Shown: positions 25,300 through 33,714, numbered from the stretch's first letter. The stretch is DNA of 50,683 nucleotides from Limosilactobacillus viscerum (GCF_947387525.1 NZ_CANDNW010000011.1:1-50683); one strand, 5' to 3'. Notes: generated by a model not told the origin, from the letters alone. Program-made: numbers and translations.

Positions 25300-26428
25300 A
25301 GTTTTCAAGCTCCTTCAGAAAATCACTAACCTGCGCTAAGCCGGCCTTTAAATGTTCACTTTCAAAGGCATAACCAATCCGGACGGTTCCTTCAATATCA
25401 AAGCAGGAACCGGGAACCAGCAATGTTTGGTGTTCTTTCATCAAGCGATCACAGAATTCGGTACTGGCCAGTGGGAAATCATAATGAAGCAGTGTAGTTG
25501 TCCCCGCTTGTGGCTTTAGCCAGGAAATGTGGGGTTCACTGTTAACCCACTTTTCCAGGATGGTCAAATTCTGCCGAATAATCTGGCGGTTCCGTTTGAG
25601 AATTTCTTCCCGGTGTTGGAGAGCTAGCGTTCCTACCATCTCGTCTAAAACACCACAACTAATCGTGGCGTAATCCCGGTGAGCAAGCAACTGTTTCATT
25701 AAGCCCTGGTCATGGGTTGCTATCCAGCCCAACCGCAATCCAGCAAGCGAGAAGACCTTTGAAAAGCTGCTGGTCGAAATCCCCTTTTCATAAAGGTCAA
25801 TGATGGATGGCGAATAAGTATCTGTCTGGGTAAGGTGGCGGTAAACCTCGTCACTTAAAACATAAGCATTAACCGACCGGGCGACATCGATAATCGGCCG
25901 TAATTCATCTGCCATCATCAACGCCCCAGATGGGTTATCGGGGTTGTTAAGAATGATTAGCTTAGTCTTCGCGTTGACCAAGGATTTCAACTCTTGAACA
26001 GCGGGTAAGTAATGGTTGGCTGGCCGCAACTGCAATAATTTAACGGTTGCCCCAAGCGCTTCTGGGATCGACTGCAATTGTTGGTAGGTCGGCGTTACCA
26101 CCACTACCTCGTCGCCAGGCTCAACGACAGTATTGAGGACCAGGTTATTAGCCCCAATTGCACCGTGCTCCGTTACGATTTCTCCTGGTGTCAGCGCTGG
26201 CCGGTAAAGCTGGGCGATCTCCTTCTTTAACTCCGTAGCCCCTTCAATTGCACCGTAAGTTAGCCGCTTATTTAGCAGTTTAGTCATGAATTGAGTTTCA
26301 TCCACGCCCACCGTCTCAAGAAGTGTATGGAGTGAAAACGGCGAGACACAGGTTTCTCCTAAGTTATACTTAGCCTTTGTTTCGTATTTATTCATCCATT
26401 GTTCCACACCAAAGTCACTTATTTTCAT
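25298..26428 (-). CDS. PLP-dependent aminotransferase (class I/II)
   Basis: 376 residues. The PLP lysine is in SFSKVFSLAGLRLGW near 235. NNPDNPSG (substrate and PLP contact) lies near 168-175, SDEVYRHL near 204-211, and the start MKISDFGVEQWMNKYE is typical of the cytoplasmic subgroup found in lactobacilli. The substrate amino acid is unknown. The ATG at 26428 follows AAAGGAG. Two features make it unusual: a clear promoter about 150 bases upstream, and a strong terminator hairpin inside the leader, suggesting attenuation. Confidence 0.88.
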   Translation of the reverse strand: MKISDFGVEQWMNKYETKAKYNLGETCVSPFSLHTLLETVGVDETQFMTKLLNKRLTYGAIEGATELKKEIAQLYRPALTPGEIVTEHGAIGANNLVLNTVVEPGDEVVVVTPTYQQLQSIPEALGATVKLLQLRPANHYLPAVQELKSLVNAKTKLIILNNPDNPSGALMMADELRPIIDVARSVNAYVLSDEVYRHLTQTDTYSPSIIDLYEKGISTSSFSKVFSLAGLRLGWIATHDQGLMKQLLAHRDYATISCGVLDEMVGTLALQHREEILKRNRQIIRQNLTILEKWVNSEPHISWLKPQAGTTTLLHYDFPLASTEFCDRLMKEHQTLLVPGSCFDIEGTVRIGYAFESEHLKAGLAQVSDFLKELEN

Positions 26429-26457
26429 GGTCAGGTCTCCTTTATTAATTAATCTGG

Positions 26458-26527
26458 AAAAAAATAAGGCATTTACAACGTACCTTAGATGGCGAACCAT
26501 CATACCTGCGGCGCGTTGTAAATGCCT
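26458..26527 (-). terminator. Leader terminator (attenuator) before the aminotransferase
   Basis: AGGCATTTACAACG (26467-26480) and CGTTGTAAATGCCT (26514-26527) are perfect 14-base arms. The loop contains GATGG-TTCG-CCATC (UUCG tetraloop) on the minus strand, and TTATTTTTTT follows. It lies between the promoter and the coding start. Confidence 0.75.
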
Positions 26528-26531
26528 AAAA

Positions 26532-26602
26532 TTTATCCAACCGGTGTCAGATAAACCCGTTTATTTTTTGATTAATCTAGTCCCTTTTGCCGAACTTGTC
26601 AA
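26532..26602 (-). promoter_or_regulatory. Promoter and leader hairpin of the aminotransferase
   Basis: -35 TTGACA (26602-26597), a 17-base spacer, -10 TAGATT (26579-26574). The leader then has a small stem TTTATC/GATAAA (26555-26532) before the terminator hairpin. No known riboswitch class was recognised. Confidence 0.65.
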
Positions 26603-26607
26603 CACAA

Positions 26608-26638
26608 AAAAGCTCCCTGTAAAACACAGAGAGCTTTT
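26608..26638 (-). terminator. Terminator of the tRNA-Glu/tRNA-Gln operon
   Basis: AAAAGCTC-CTGT pairs with ACAG-GAGCTTTT, followed by T on the minus strand. It directly precedes the aminotransferase promoter. Confidence 0.75.
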
Positions 26639-26644
26639 AACTTA

Positions 26645-26716
26645 TTGGGCTAGCTGGATTCGAACCAGCGCATGACGGTACCAAAAACCGTTGCCTTACC
26701 GCTTGGCTATAGCCCA
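26645..26716 (-). tRNA. tRNA-Gln (anticodon TTG)
   Basis: A 72-base cloverleaf. The acceptor is TGGGCTA with TAGCCCA, the anticodon arm is ACGGT-TTTTGGT-ACCGT, and the T arm is GCTGGTTCGAATCCAGC. CCA is not encoded. Second of two tRNAs. Confidence 0.95.
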
Positions 26717-26722
26717 ATAAAG

Positions 26723-26794
26723 TGACCCGTGCGGGATTTGAACCCACGATACCAGCGTGAAAGGCTGGTGTCTTAACCACTTGACTAACGGGTC
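26723..26794 (-). tRNA. tRNA-Glu (anticodon TTC)
   Basis: A 72-base cloverleaf. The acceptor is GACCCGT with ACGGGTC, the anticodon arm is CCAGC-CTTTCAC-GCTGG, and the T arm is GTGGGTTCAAATCCCGC. CCA is not encoded. It is six bases upstream of tRNA-Gln and has its own promoter. Confidence 0.95.
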
Positions 26795-26814
26795 ATATTA
26801 TCACAGCGATAATA

Positions 26815-26843
26815 ATATTAGCAAGCTTTGCCCCAAAAGGCAA
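26815..26843 (-). promoter_or_regulatory. Promoter of the tRNA pair
   Basis: On the minus strand: -35 TTGCCT, a 17-base spacer, then -10 TAATAT, about 20 bases before tRNA-Glu. The 17-base spacing separates it from the MerR-type set. Confidence 0.65.
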
Positions 26844-26862
26844 GCCCTTTTCCCATTTTTCA

Positions 26863-27102
26863 TTACATAAATTGTTGCCGCTGGATGATATTCCCGTATG
26901 AATGGTCGTTTCTCTTCAAGACTTTTGCCCGGTTTTCAGCCTTAATCCAGTAATCAACCTCATGGGCCGCCAGCATAGTTAGGTAATTTTCGGGGTACAA
27001 CTTTTGGTACTCAATCTTCTTATTAGCCAATTCGGCCTCGTATAATGCCTGGCATTCCGCGACCGTTCGCGCGTTTTGTAAAGCAGCTTGGTAGTTATTC
27101 AT
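26863..27102 (-). CDS. Small conserved hypothetical protein
   Basis: 79 residues from the ATG at 27102, with AAGGAGGGG just upstream. It is soluble and mostly helical: NNYQAALQNARTVAECQALYE, then NKKIEYQKLYPENYLTML and WIKAENRAKVLKR. No domain was recognised. It has plausible codon use and a strong ribosome site, so it is likely real. It sits between the tRNA pair and a divergent two-component operon. Confidence 0.7.
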   Translation of the reverse strand: MNNYQAALQNARTVAECQALYEAELANKKIEYQKLYPENYLTMLAAHEVDYWIKAENRAKVLKRNDHSYGNIIQRQQFM

Positions 27103-27234
27103 TGCCACCCCTCCTTGTTCCTCCAATCATACCACTGCTGACCTTAAAAGGCACCGGATAAACCCGCAGATTTATCCGGTCTATATATTCAAAAGCTAAT
27201 CACTGGTAGAATATTATTCAAAGAGGTGTACGCA

Positions 27235-27924
27235 ATGGAAAAAGCAACAATCCTGCTAGTCGAAGATGAAGAAAGTCTCGCTAGCTTTGTCAAAACCGAA
27301 CTCGAACTCGAGGGTTACCAGGTAATCTGGGTTCAAGATGGCCGGGCTGCCCTGGAAGCCTTCAACCACGGTAGCATCACCCTCATCCTACTCGACTGGA
27401 TGCTTCCGGTTTATGACGGGCTCACCGTCCTCCGCCGAATTCGTCAAAGCAGCGACATCCCCATCATCATGATTACTGCCCGGAGCCAAACTTCTGATAT
27501 CAGCATGGCCCTCGACCAGGGACTCGACGACTACATCACTAAACCCTTTGAAATCGAGGAACTGCTCGCCCGTGTCCGGGTGATCATCCGGCGGCTTAAC
27601 CAGTCCAAGCCCGCTAGTCATGACTACCAGTTTGGTCCCTTCCACCTTGACTTACTCAAGCACCAATTTGCGGTCAATGACCAGGCCGTTCACCTGACCC
27701 CCAAGGAGTTTGCATTGATGCTTGCACTGATGGAACAACCGGGAACCGTCCTGACCCGGGATGACCTCCTCAACCAAATTTGGGGTTACGACTTTGACGG
27801 GCAGACTAACACCGTTGACGTTTATATCCGGGCACTCCGCAATAAACTCGGTGACTACCGCAACTTAATTAAGACTGTCCGTGGTATCGGCTACCAACTC
27901 GAGGCTAACCATAATGAAGCATAA
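27235..27924 (+). CDS. OmpR/PhoB-family response regulator
   Basis: 229 residues. The receiver domain has the acid pair in VEDEE (about 9-13), phospho-acceptor Asp54 in LLDWMLP, and Lys103 in ITKPF. The C-terminal winged helix (about 130-226) contains LTPKEFALMLALM and NTVDVYIRALRNKLG. ATG 27235 follows AGAGGTG. It overlaps the histidine kinase by 11 bases, and the pair is followed by a PepSY protein. Confidence 0.93.
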   Translation: MEKATILLVEDEESLASFVKTELELEGYQVIWVQDGRAALEAFNHGSITLILLDWMLPVYDGLTVLRRIRQSSDIPIIMITARSQTSDISMALDQGLDDYITKPFEIEELLARVRVIIRRLNQSKPASHDYQFGPFHLDLLKHQFAVNDQAVHLTPKEFALMLALMEQPGTVLTRDDLLNQIWGYDFDGQTNTVDVYIRALRNKLGDYRNLIKTVRGIGYQLEANHNEA

Positions 27925-29248
27925 ACCGACGACCGCTGCTGGGCAGCTAACTAAACTCTTCATCGGTCTTTTTATCGCCATTCTCTTAGTAGTTAACCTG
28001 GTCTTTATTGCTACGGCAACCAACCTGGTGTACCGCTATGCTGATGACCAGGCCGAAGAAGTTACCGAAACGATTGAAAGTGACTGGGCACCAAACAAGG
28101 ATTGGACGCCCCTGCTAACTGCCTATGTCGCTCGTCAAGATGACGATGCAATTGCGATTACCAGTGGCCAGCGCCACTACTATTCACCAAAAGCGCCGCG
28201 GATTTTTGGCCGGATTAACCACCGTGGTTGGTCCATCAATAACCTGCAGGTAACTCAGGAGGGTGTTTACTACCTCCGCCAGCAAATCATTCACGGAAGC
28301 CTTGTGCGGGTAGCAATCAATGTTGACGACCTCCTCCGCCTAACTGCCTGGCTACTCGGCCTAACAATCCTTATCAACCTGGTGGCAATCATCTTTGCCA
28401 TCCCGCTAATTAGGCGGCTCGCCCACCGGTGGACTACCCCGTTGACCAAATTAAACCAGGATATCAATACAGTTAACCCCCAGAGCGACCAGCCGCAATC
28501 ACTCACCGTTCCTGACCAACCACTAGAAATCAAAAATGTTGCTGAATCATTCAACGACCTGCTCGACCACCAATACCAGGCAATGCAGCGGGAAAAATTC
28601 TTCGTTGCCAATGCTTCACACGAGCTCAAGACGCCGTTGGCTGGTATTCTTGGCCACGTTAACCTAATTAAGCGCCATGGCAAGCGTCACCCTGAACTAG
28701 TTGATAAGTCACTGGGCTATATTGACCAAGAGGCCCAACGGATGCAGCGAATGATCAATGAATTGCTCACCCTGGAAGGTCACCAGTCACAGGGGGCCCT
28801 GACCGCAACTAACCTCGTTCCAATTATCAGTGATGAAGTTGCTTCAATTCGTGGTGCCTACCAGCGAGAATTTAAGTTCAATGCACCCACAGAATTATCC
28901 TATGAAATAACGGCTAGCGATTTCCAAAGTCTTGCACATAACTTACTGGAAAATGCTGCGAAATATTCACCTGCTGATTCCACAATCAACGTTCATCTTA
29001 AGCAAAATGATAATGACGTTATCTTCCAAGTGGCCGACCAAGGCCGTGGGATTGCGCCAGAAAACCGGCAGCGGATTTTCGATCGTTTCTACCGGGAAGA
29101 TGAGTCCCATTCCAGCACGGTTCCTGGTTCTGGAATTGGTCTGGCAATTGTAAAGGCAATCGTCGACAAGTACCAGGGCCGCATTACCGTTAGTGATAAC
29201 CAGCCCCACGGTGCAGTTTTTACCGTTTCCCTCCCCCGAGAAAAATGA
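27914..29248 (+). CDS. Sensor histidine kinase
   Basis: 444 residues. Two membrane helices (about 16-38 and 144-165) bracket an exterior sensor of about 105 residues. A HAMP-like stretch follows, with the phospho-acceptor His236 in ANASHELKTPLAGILG. The ATPase domain has N-box HNLLENAAKYS, G1 VADQGRGIAP and G2 GSGIGLAIVKAI. It phosphorylates the overlapping regulator gene product. The ATG at 27914 is favoured by overlap and by GAGG upstream. Confidence 0.92.
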   Translation: MKHKPTTAAGQLTKLFIGLFIAILLVVNLVFIATATNLVYRYADDQAEEVTETIESDWAPNKDWTPLLTAYVARQDDDAIAITSGQRHYYSPKAPRIFGRINHRGWSINNLQVTQEGVYYLRQQIIHGSLVRVAINVDDLLRLTAWLLGLTILINLVAIIFAIPLIRRLAHRWTTPLTKLNQDINTVNPQSDQPQSLTVPDQPLEIKNVAESFNDLLDHQYQAMQREKFFVANASHELKTPLAGILGHVNLIKRHGKRHPELVDKSLGYIDQEAQRMQRMINELLTLEGHQSQGALTATNLVPIISDEVASIRGAYQREFKFNAPTELSYEITASDFQSLAHNLLENAAKYSPADSTINVHLKQNDNDVIFQVADQGRGIAPENRQRIFDRFYREDESHSSTVPGSGIGLAIVKAIVDKYQGRITVSDNQPHGAVFTVSLPREK

Positions 29249-29255
29249 AGATTTC

Positions 29256-29277
29256 TTCATCTGACTTTCACTCATTC
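29256..29277 (+). promoter_or_regulatory. Direct repeats, likely OmpR-type regulator box
   Basis: TTCATCTGACT and TTCACTCATTC are consecutive 11-base units, the spacing of an OmpR-type dimer site. They precede a -10-like TAAAAT and the PepSY gene, suggesting control by the two-component system upstream. Confidence 0.5.
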
Positions 29278-29351
29278 TTGGTTTTTCTTTCCCTCCTGTT
29301 CAGTAAAATAAACTTACAAACTTAAGCAAGAAACAGAAAGGAAAGAAAAAC

Positions 29352-29993
29352 ATGAACAAGAAGCAAGACCAAAACCAACCAGTAATTGACAACAAGGACG
29401 TTAAGACTACTAAGAAGAATGCTCGCACTAAGTGGGCGACCATGGTTGCCTGCGTCTGCGGTGGTTTGCTCCTTGGCGCTGGCGGAACGTTCGGCGTGAT
29501 GGCAGCCCAAGATAGCCACGAAGACCGCGTTGAAGCAACTCAATTAAAGAAAGCCAACACAAATGACATTAAGATTGACCAACAGGCCGCAATTGATAAG
29601 TTCAATGCAAAGTACGCTAACAAGCAAATTTCAGAAGTAAAATTAGAAGTTGACCACGGGAAATACGTTTACGAAGTCAAGGGATTTGACGACACGAAGG
29701 AATACGAAGTAGAAGTTAACGCCAAGACCGGCAAGGTAATTTCTAGCAAGTCTGAAAAACTCGATGCAGATGAAAAGCCAACTGCACTGGACACAAGCAA
29801 GGCAATCAGCCGCGACGACGCAAGTAATGTTGCTAAGGATGCTGCTAAAAAAGGCTCCGCGGTTGAATGGGAACTGAAGGAAGAAAATGGTAAGGCCGTT
29901 TGGGAAGTTAAAGTTGTCAATGGCCACCAGGTAAAGGAGGTGACGCTTGACGCCAACTCCAAGAAGGTTTTAAGTACTGAAATCGACCACTAA
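29352..29993 (+). CDS. Membrane-anchored PepSY-domain protein
   Basis: 213 residues. A cytoplasmic basic N-terminus is followed by one membrane helix (about 29-52, MVACVCGGLLLGAGGTFGVMAA) and two PepSY domains: one at about 75-135 (QAAIDKFNAKY..YEVEVNAKTGKVI) and one at about 150-212 (DDASNVAKDAAKKG..VKEVTLDANSKKVL). PepSY proteins sit outside the membrane and often modulate peptidases or sense envelope state. It follows the two-component genes after 103 bases with its own regulator box. It is probably the target or modulator of that system. Confidence 0.87.
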   Translation: MNKKQDQNQPVIDNKDVKTTKKNARTKWATMVACVCGGLLLGAGGTFGVMAAQDSHEDRVEATQLKKANTNDIKIDQQAAIDKFNAKYANKQISEVKLEVDHGKYVYEVKGFDDTKEYEVEVNAKTGKVISSKSEKLDADEKPTALDTSKAISRDDASNVAKDAAKKGSAVEWELKEENGKAVWEVKVVNGHQVKEVTLDANSKKVLSTEIDH

Positions 29994-30013
29994 TACTAAC
30001 AACACCCCAATAA

Positions 30014-30058
30014 AAAATCGCCACCCAGGGAACCCAAGAATTCCTGGATGGCGATTTT
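30014..30058 (+). terminator. Terminator after the PepSY gene
   Basis: AAAATCGCCA and TGGCGATTTT form the outer stem with an inner CCAGGGAA/TTCCTGG pairing, followed by TTTTATT. Confidence 0.8.
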
Positions 30059-30114
30059 ATTATTCTTAGCTTAACTCTTAGGTAAAGTTTTTCGATAGAA
30101 TACATATTGCATTT

Positions 30115-32025
30115 TTAATGTTTTTTCAGTGTTTCATTAGCCAAATGCTGATTAATTAAACGTATCCCAGTCATTCCGTGATAAGACTTCCCACCAAAAT
30201 TCAGATCACCATACCAAAAAAATTTATGATCAAAAATGCAAAGATTGTTTCGGATATCATCTTTAAAATCAATAATTAAATTTGAAGTTAGTAAATCCAA
30301 TGCAGACCTAATAAATTTTTTCTCTTTCATTTTCGTTGCTAATTCTAAATGAACTTGCTTTTCTTTTACTGCTAATTTTTCAAATTTCTCAAGTTGTTCT
30401 TTTGAAAGTTGCCGAACACGAATAAAAATATCAGTAGCCTTTTCAAGATCATGTTCCCAAATTGGGCGATAATTTTGATCTGTATAATATGTCGCCGAAT
30501 AAGTATTCCACTTTTTACTTTTAACTGGTTGGTACCCTAACTGTCGGTACACCTTAACACGTTTTTGATACATTTTGGCAAACACATCATCAGCAATATC
30601 AACATAGTCATAAACTCGAAGTTCATCTTTTTTAGCTAGTCCCCGCTCAAGGCGTCCTAAATACTGTTTTGTACTTCCTTGCCACGAAAAAGGCATTGTT
30701 AAAAAGAGTGTATCCAAACTGGGTAAGTCAAAACCTTCGCCTACGTATTTATTAGTTGAAAGTATTATATACGGTTCTTGTTCATTTTTTAAATCAAGAG
30801 TATTTTTCCCACCGCCAGTTATTAGATAAATATGAGTATTACCAGTAGAACGTAGTAATTGATAAAGCCGTTCTAAATGTTTTATTCGCTCACTGAGTAA
30901 TAGAATATGACGATTTTCAGCTAATGCACGACTAACATCCTTGATGATCTGCTCATTTCGATCATCATCTTCCGCTAAAGCATTTAATTTTTGAGAATAA
31001 CTATTACCATTAAATACCTTTTGTTCCTCAAAAGCATTGCTATACCGTGGATAAAGGTAGCGTTGAATTAAATGAGTGTCCTCTTTAGCACTTTGGTAAA
31101 CAATACTTCCACAACGATAACTAATGAATTTCTCCAATCCGTCTTTTCTTTCTGGGGTTGCAGTTAGGCCTAAAATATAACGAACATTAGCCTCAATTAA
31201 TGTTTTTTCAAATGTTGCTGCCGGAATATGATGGCACTCATCAATAATAATTTGCCCGTAATCCTGGTAAACATTTTTTCGTTCACTAGCCGACATTTGA
31301 ATTAGCTTTCTAATATTGATAACATCAATTAATTTTGAAGGATGGTTTCTCGTACCAGAAATAATTTCAATCTTCTTTTTTCTCACTTCTCTTCCTGTGG
31401 GCGTATGTTCGAGGAATGGATCGTTTTCTATTTTTAGGAATTTAAGACCGGCTTTTTGCCATTGTTGCGCTATATTTGTTGTCGGTACAACTATTAATGT
31501 TCGAACCTTACGCTGCGCAATTAATGCATAGCCAACAACTGTTTTTCCAAAGCCGGTATGGGCACAAATTACTCCTAGATTATGTTTACTTGCCTTTCTA
31601 ACAGCCTGAGCCTGCTCTGGACGTAATTTGCCAGTAAAAGAAACGTCTAGCGTGGAAGGTGACGTAAAGTGCATAGTTAAATGACAATGGCACTTTACCT
31701 GTAATGTATTTAAAATACCACGAGGTAAGTAAAGGTTCTCCCGTGTAATCCTTGCTGTGGTTAACATTGCGGGTACATTCCAAACCGGCATCCGCATTTG
31801 TTGCTTCTTTAAGAATTCGGGGTTGGCAAAAGTTGCTAAATTAAGTAACCCAAGTTGTTCACGACGGGTAAGGCCTTGCCTTTTGATAATTATTTCACCG
31901 GCAACAATCCCAGTGATTTCCCGAGGGAGATCTGTAAAGCTGTTCAAATCAAGCAGACTTTTTTCACTTTGCAACAACCCCATGTCTTGGTTAATCTTTT
32001 TTAATAAATGACCATACTTCATCAT
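30115..32025 (-). CDS. SF2 helicase half of a TOTE-like primase-helicase
   Basis: 636 residues from the ATG at 32025; the reading frame is open further up to 32058. Walker A-like GFGKT lies near 158-162 and IIIDECHHIP (DEAD/H-type motif II) near 262. TATPERKDG is motif III-like, STNKYVGEGFDLPSLD near 430 is motif V, and QYLGRLERG near 459 is motif VI. The N-terminal GEIIIKRQGLTRREQLGLL and FANPEFLKKQQMRM, with NLYLPRGILNTL, match the linker I know in fused AEP primase-SF2 helicase proteins. It lies directly after the primase ORF in the next frame. An in-frame fusion would need one fewer A in the A6 run at 31997-32002. Codon use is AT-rich, unlike the neighbours. Confidence 0.85.
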   Translation of the reverse strand: MMKYGHLLKKINQDMGLLQSEKSLLDLNSFTDLPREITGIVAGEIIIKRQGLTRREQLGLLNLATFANPEFLKKQQMRMPVWNVPAMLTTARITRENLYLPRGILNTLQVKCHCHLTMHFTSPSTLDVSFTGKLRPEQAQAVRKASKHNLGVICAHTGFGKTVVGYALIAQRKVRTLIVVPTTNIAQQWQKAGLKFLKIENDPFLEHTPTGREVRKKKIEIISGTRNHPSKLIDVINIRKLIQMSASERKNVYQDYGQIIIDECHHIPAATFEKTLIEANVRYILGLTATPERKDGLEKFISYRCGSIVYQSAKEDTHLIQRYLYPRYSNAFEEQKVFNGNSYSQKLNALAEDDDRNEQIIKDVSRALAENRHILLLSERIKHLERLYQLLRSTGNTHIYLITGGGKNTLDLKNEQEPYIILSTNKYVGEGFDLPSLDTLFLTMPFSWQGSTKQYLGRLERGLAKKDELRVYDYVDIADDVFAKMYQKRVKVYRQLGYQPVKSKKWNTYSATYYTDQNYRPIWEHDLEKATDIFIRVRQLSKEQLEKFEKLAVKEKQVHLELATKMKEKKFIRSALDLLTSNLIIDFKDDIRNNLCIFDHKFFWYGDLNFGGKSYHGMTGIRLINQHLANETLKKH

Positions 32026-32884
32026 TGCTATATCGCCTAGTTGCTGCCAAGCGGTCAAATAATAATTTAGGCATTAATGGTAAAAGATCATTATCTGTAA
32101 ATATCGATCTTTTCTGTTGCACATCGCTCCACTTTAACGGAAGAGCAATTAGATTTCCAAAGCCCTTATTAGGAAGTTTATCCTGGTTTGGAATCATCCG
32201 ATCAAAACAACTTAGATCTACATCTTCACTATTTGCCATCGATTCAATTAGAATAAGTTTCCCTAACAATCGTGCTGTACTTGCATCAATTGGCTGACTA
32301 AAAAATATCCAAAGATGATAGCTAGATCCTGAAGATGATATTTCGGGTAAACACTCAATTCCATACTTAAGACACGTTGCCAATACCGCTTTTGTCGTTT
32401 TTCGTGGATCAACTGGTGACGAATGTTTATCGAAATCAAAAACTAGTAGTCGAGTCTGATCTCCCTTTAATAAAGGGTAAATCCCATAACGATGATAAGA
32501 GTCCGTCTTTGCAATCTGATCATAAATTGTTTTTTCAGTATAAGGTTCATATTTTTTCGTTAGTTTTTTCTGGGCTACTTTATCATCACGAACTTGATAA
32601 AAATCCCACCAATTAGTAAGTGCAGGGCTATATCCCTTACCATTGCTCCACTTCTGAGCATATACATCGTCACGACCTGCAAAATAACGATGAAAAAGGG
32701 CTAATTTTTCAGCCGTCGTTCTTTTTTTTCGCAATTGAGCGGCTAACTCTTGCTGAGTAATTATATATTCTCCTTCTTGAGTAGCAATTAAGTAATCTAT
32801 TTGTTGGCTTTGATAATGATTAAAGACTTGTTTAATTACTACTTGATTACCATCATTTAACATATATATTGTATCTAATTGCAT
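31991..32884 (-). CDS. Archaeo-eukaryotic primase (AEP) half of a TOTE-like system
   Basis: 297 residues. AEP catalytic signatures are in order: RLLVFDFDKH with Asp150/Asp152, SSSGSSYHLWIFF with His190, and CFDRMIPNQDKL near 227. FAGRDDVYAQKWSNGKGYSP near 68-87 and GNLIALPLKWSDVQQ near 243 match the primase domain of TOTE conflict systems as I remember them. It could prime or extend nucleic acid in defence; function is inferred from family. It ends VWSFIKKD* while the helicase frame reads through LLKKINQDMGLL. The two join as IKKINQ if one A of A6 is removed, so it is either one gene split by +1 or a coupled pair. Confidence 0.82.
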   Translation of the reverse strand: MQLDTIYMLNDGNQVVIKQVFNHYQSQQIDYLIATQEGEYIITQQELAAQLRKKRTTAEKLALFHRYFAGRDDVYAQKWSNGKGYSPALTNWWDFYQVRDDKVAQKKLTKKYEPYTEKTIYDQIAKTDSYHRYGIYPLLKGDQTRLLVFDFDKHSSPVDPRKTTKAVLATCLKYGIECLPEISSSGSSYHLWIFFSQPIDASTARLLGKLILIESMANSEDVDLSCFDRMIPNQDKLPNKGFGNLIALPLKWSDVQQKRSIFTDNDLLPLMPKLLFDRLAATRRYSNDEVWSFIKKD

Positions 32885-32974
32885 ATTTTACCTGCTTAGT
32901 CTAAAACAGCGCTTTCATTTGCTTGTAATGATACCATAAAACACAAAATATATTTTAAAACCATGAAAAATCAT

Positions 32975-33656
32975 AACCACCCGTCAAACGGGTGGTTTGC
33001 ACATCGGCTATAAGCCGATCAGAAAAGCCAGCGTCTCAAGGCTCTGGCTTTCGCTTTGCTCAAGCCAAAATGCTCTGATTACTTTGCTACTGTTTTAAGC
33101 AGTGTTCGTATTACTTCACCTACCCTTGAAAGGGTCTGAGTATTCTGTACTTGTTAACTTGTCTATTGCTATGTCATGCGTATATACTTCTTGATTGTGG
33201 CTTCATTCATGCCTACTGTGCTTACGTAATATCCTTCTGCCCAAAAATGCCGATTGCCAAACTTATATTTTAAATTTGCATGTCGATCAAACATCATTAA
33301 TGCACTTTTCCCTTTTAAGTATCCCATAAACCGCGATACGCTTAACTTCGGTGGTATGCTTACAAGCAAATGAACATGATCTGGCATCATGTGTCCTTCA
33401 ATGATTGTCACACCTTTATACTTGCACAATAGTCTTATACAATCTCGTAAGTCTCTTCGATATTGATTATATATTATTTTCCGTCTATACTTTGGAATGA
33501 ACTTACATAACCATTTTGTATGGGCTAAACTATTTAATTTATTAGCCATATTTTTATTACCTCTTTTCCCTTATTGATTTTGGCTTGAACACCTACATCT
33601 TAAGGCAAAAAAGGCCTTTTTATATAATTCTTATCGCCCACCCGCATAGCAGGTGG
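32975..33656 (-). mobile_element. IS200/IS605-like element, transposase-only, decayed
   Basis: About 680 bases. One end has a perfect hairpin AACCACCCGT-CAA-ACGGGTGGTT (32975-32997); the other has an imperfect hairpin CCACCCGCATAGCAGGTGG (33638-33656). Subterminal hairpins of related sequence are what TnpA recognises instead of inverted repeats. There is one tnpA-like gene and no tnpB. Exact ends are uncertain. It flanks the AT-rich primase-helicase genes. Confidence 0.75.
33116..33549 (-). pseudogene. tnpA: IS200-family TnpA (Y1 HUH transposase) with C-terminal frameshift
   Basis: Codons 1-126 give a TnpA with the HUH pair in DHVHLLVSIPP (His58, His60) and the Tyr nucleophile in IKKYI (Tyr122). 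The frame then ends at TAG 33169. A one-base shift nearby opens DIAIDKLTSTEYSDPFKGR, the normal TnpA C-terminus, ending at TGA 33116. The total span is one base short of a multiple of three. The core catalytic residues precede the break, so partial activity cannot be ruled out. Confidence 0.85.
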
Positions 33657-33714
33657 TTTTTTGTTTCATACACTCACTTCGTTCGCGTATTCAACTAGGT
33701 CTAAAGACACTAAT

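Noticed and set aside
26815-26843. Sixth MerR-type promoter before the tRNA genes
   Set aside because: The spacer is 17 bases and lacks the AGTTAACT dyad; an ordinary promoter explains it.
31991-32058. dnaX-like programmed -1 frameshift joining primase and helicase
   Set aside because: A AAA AAG is present, but the helicase lies in the +1 frame, so a -1 slip would not join them. Loss of one A or a +1 shift is required.
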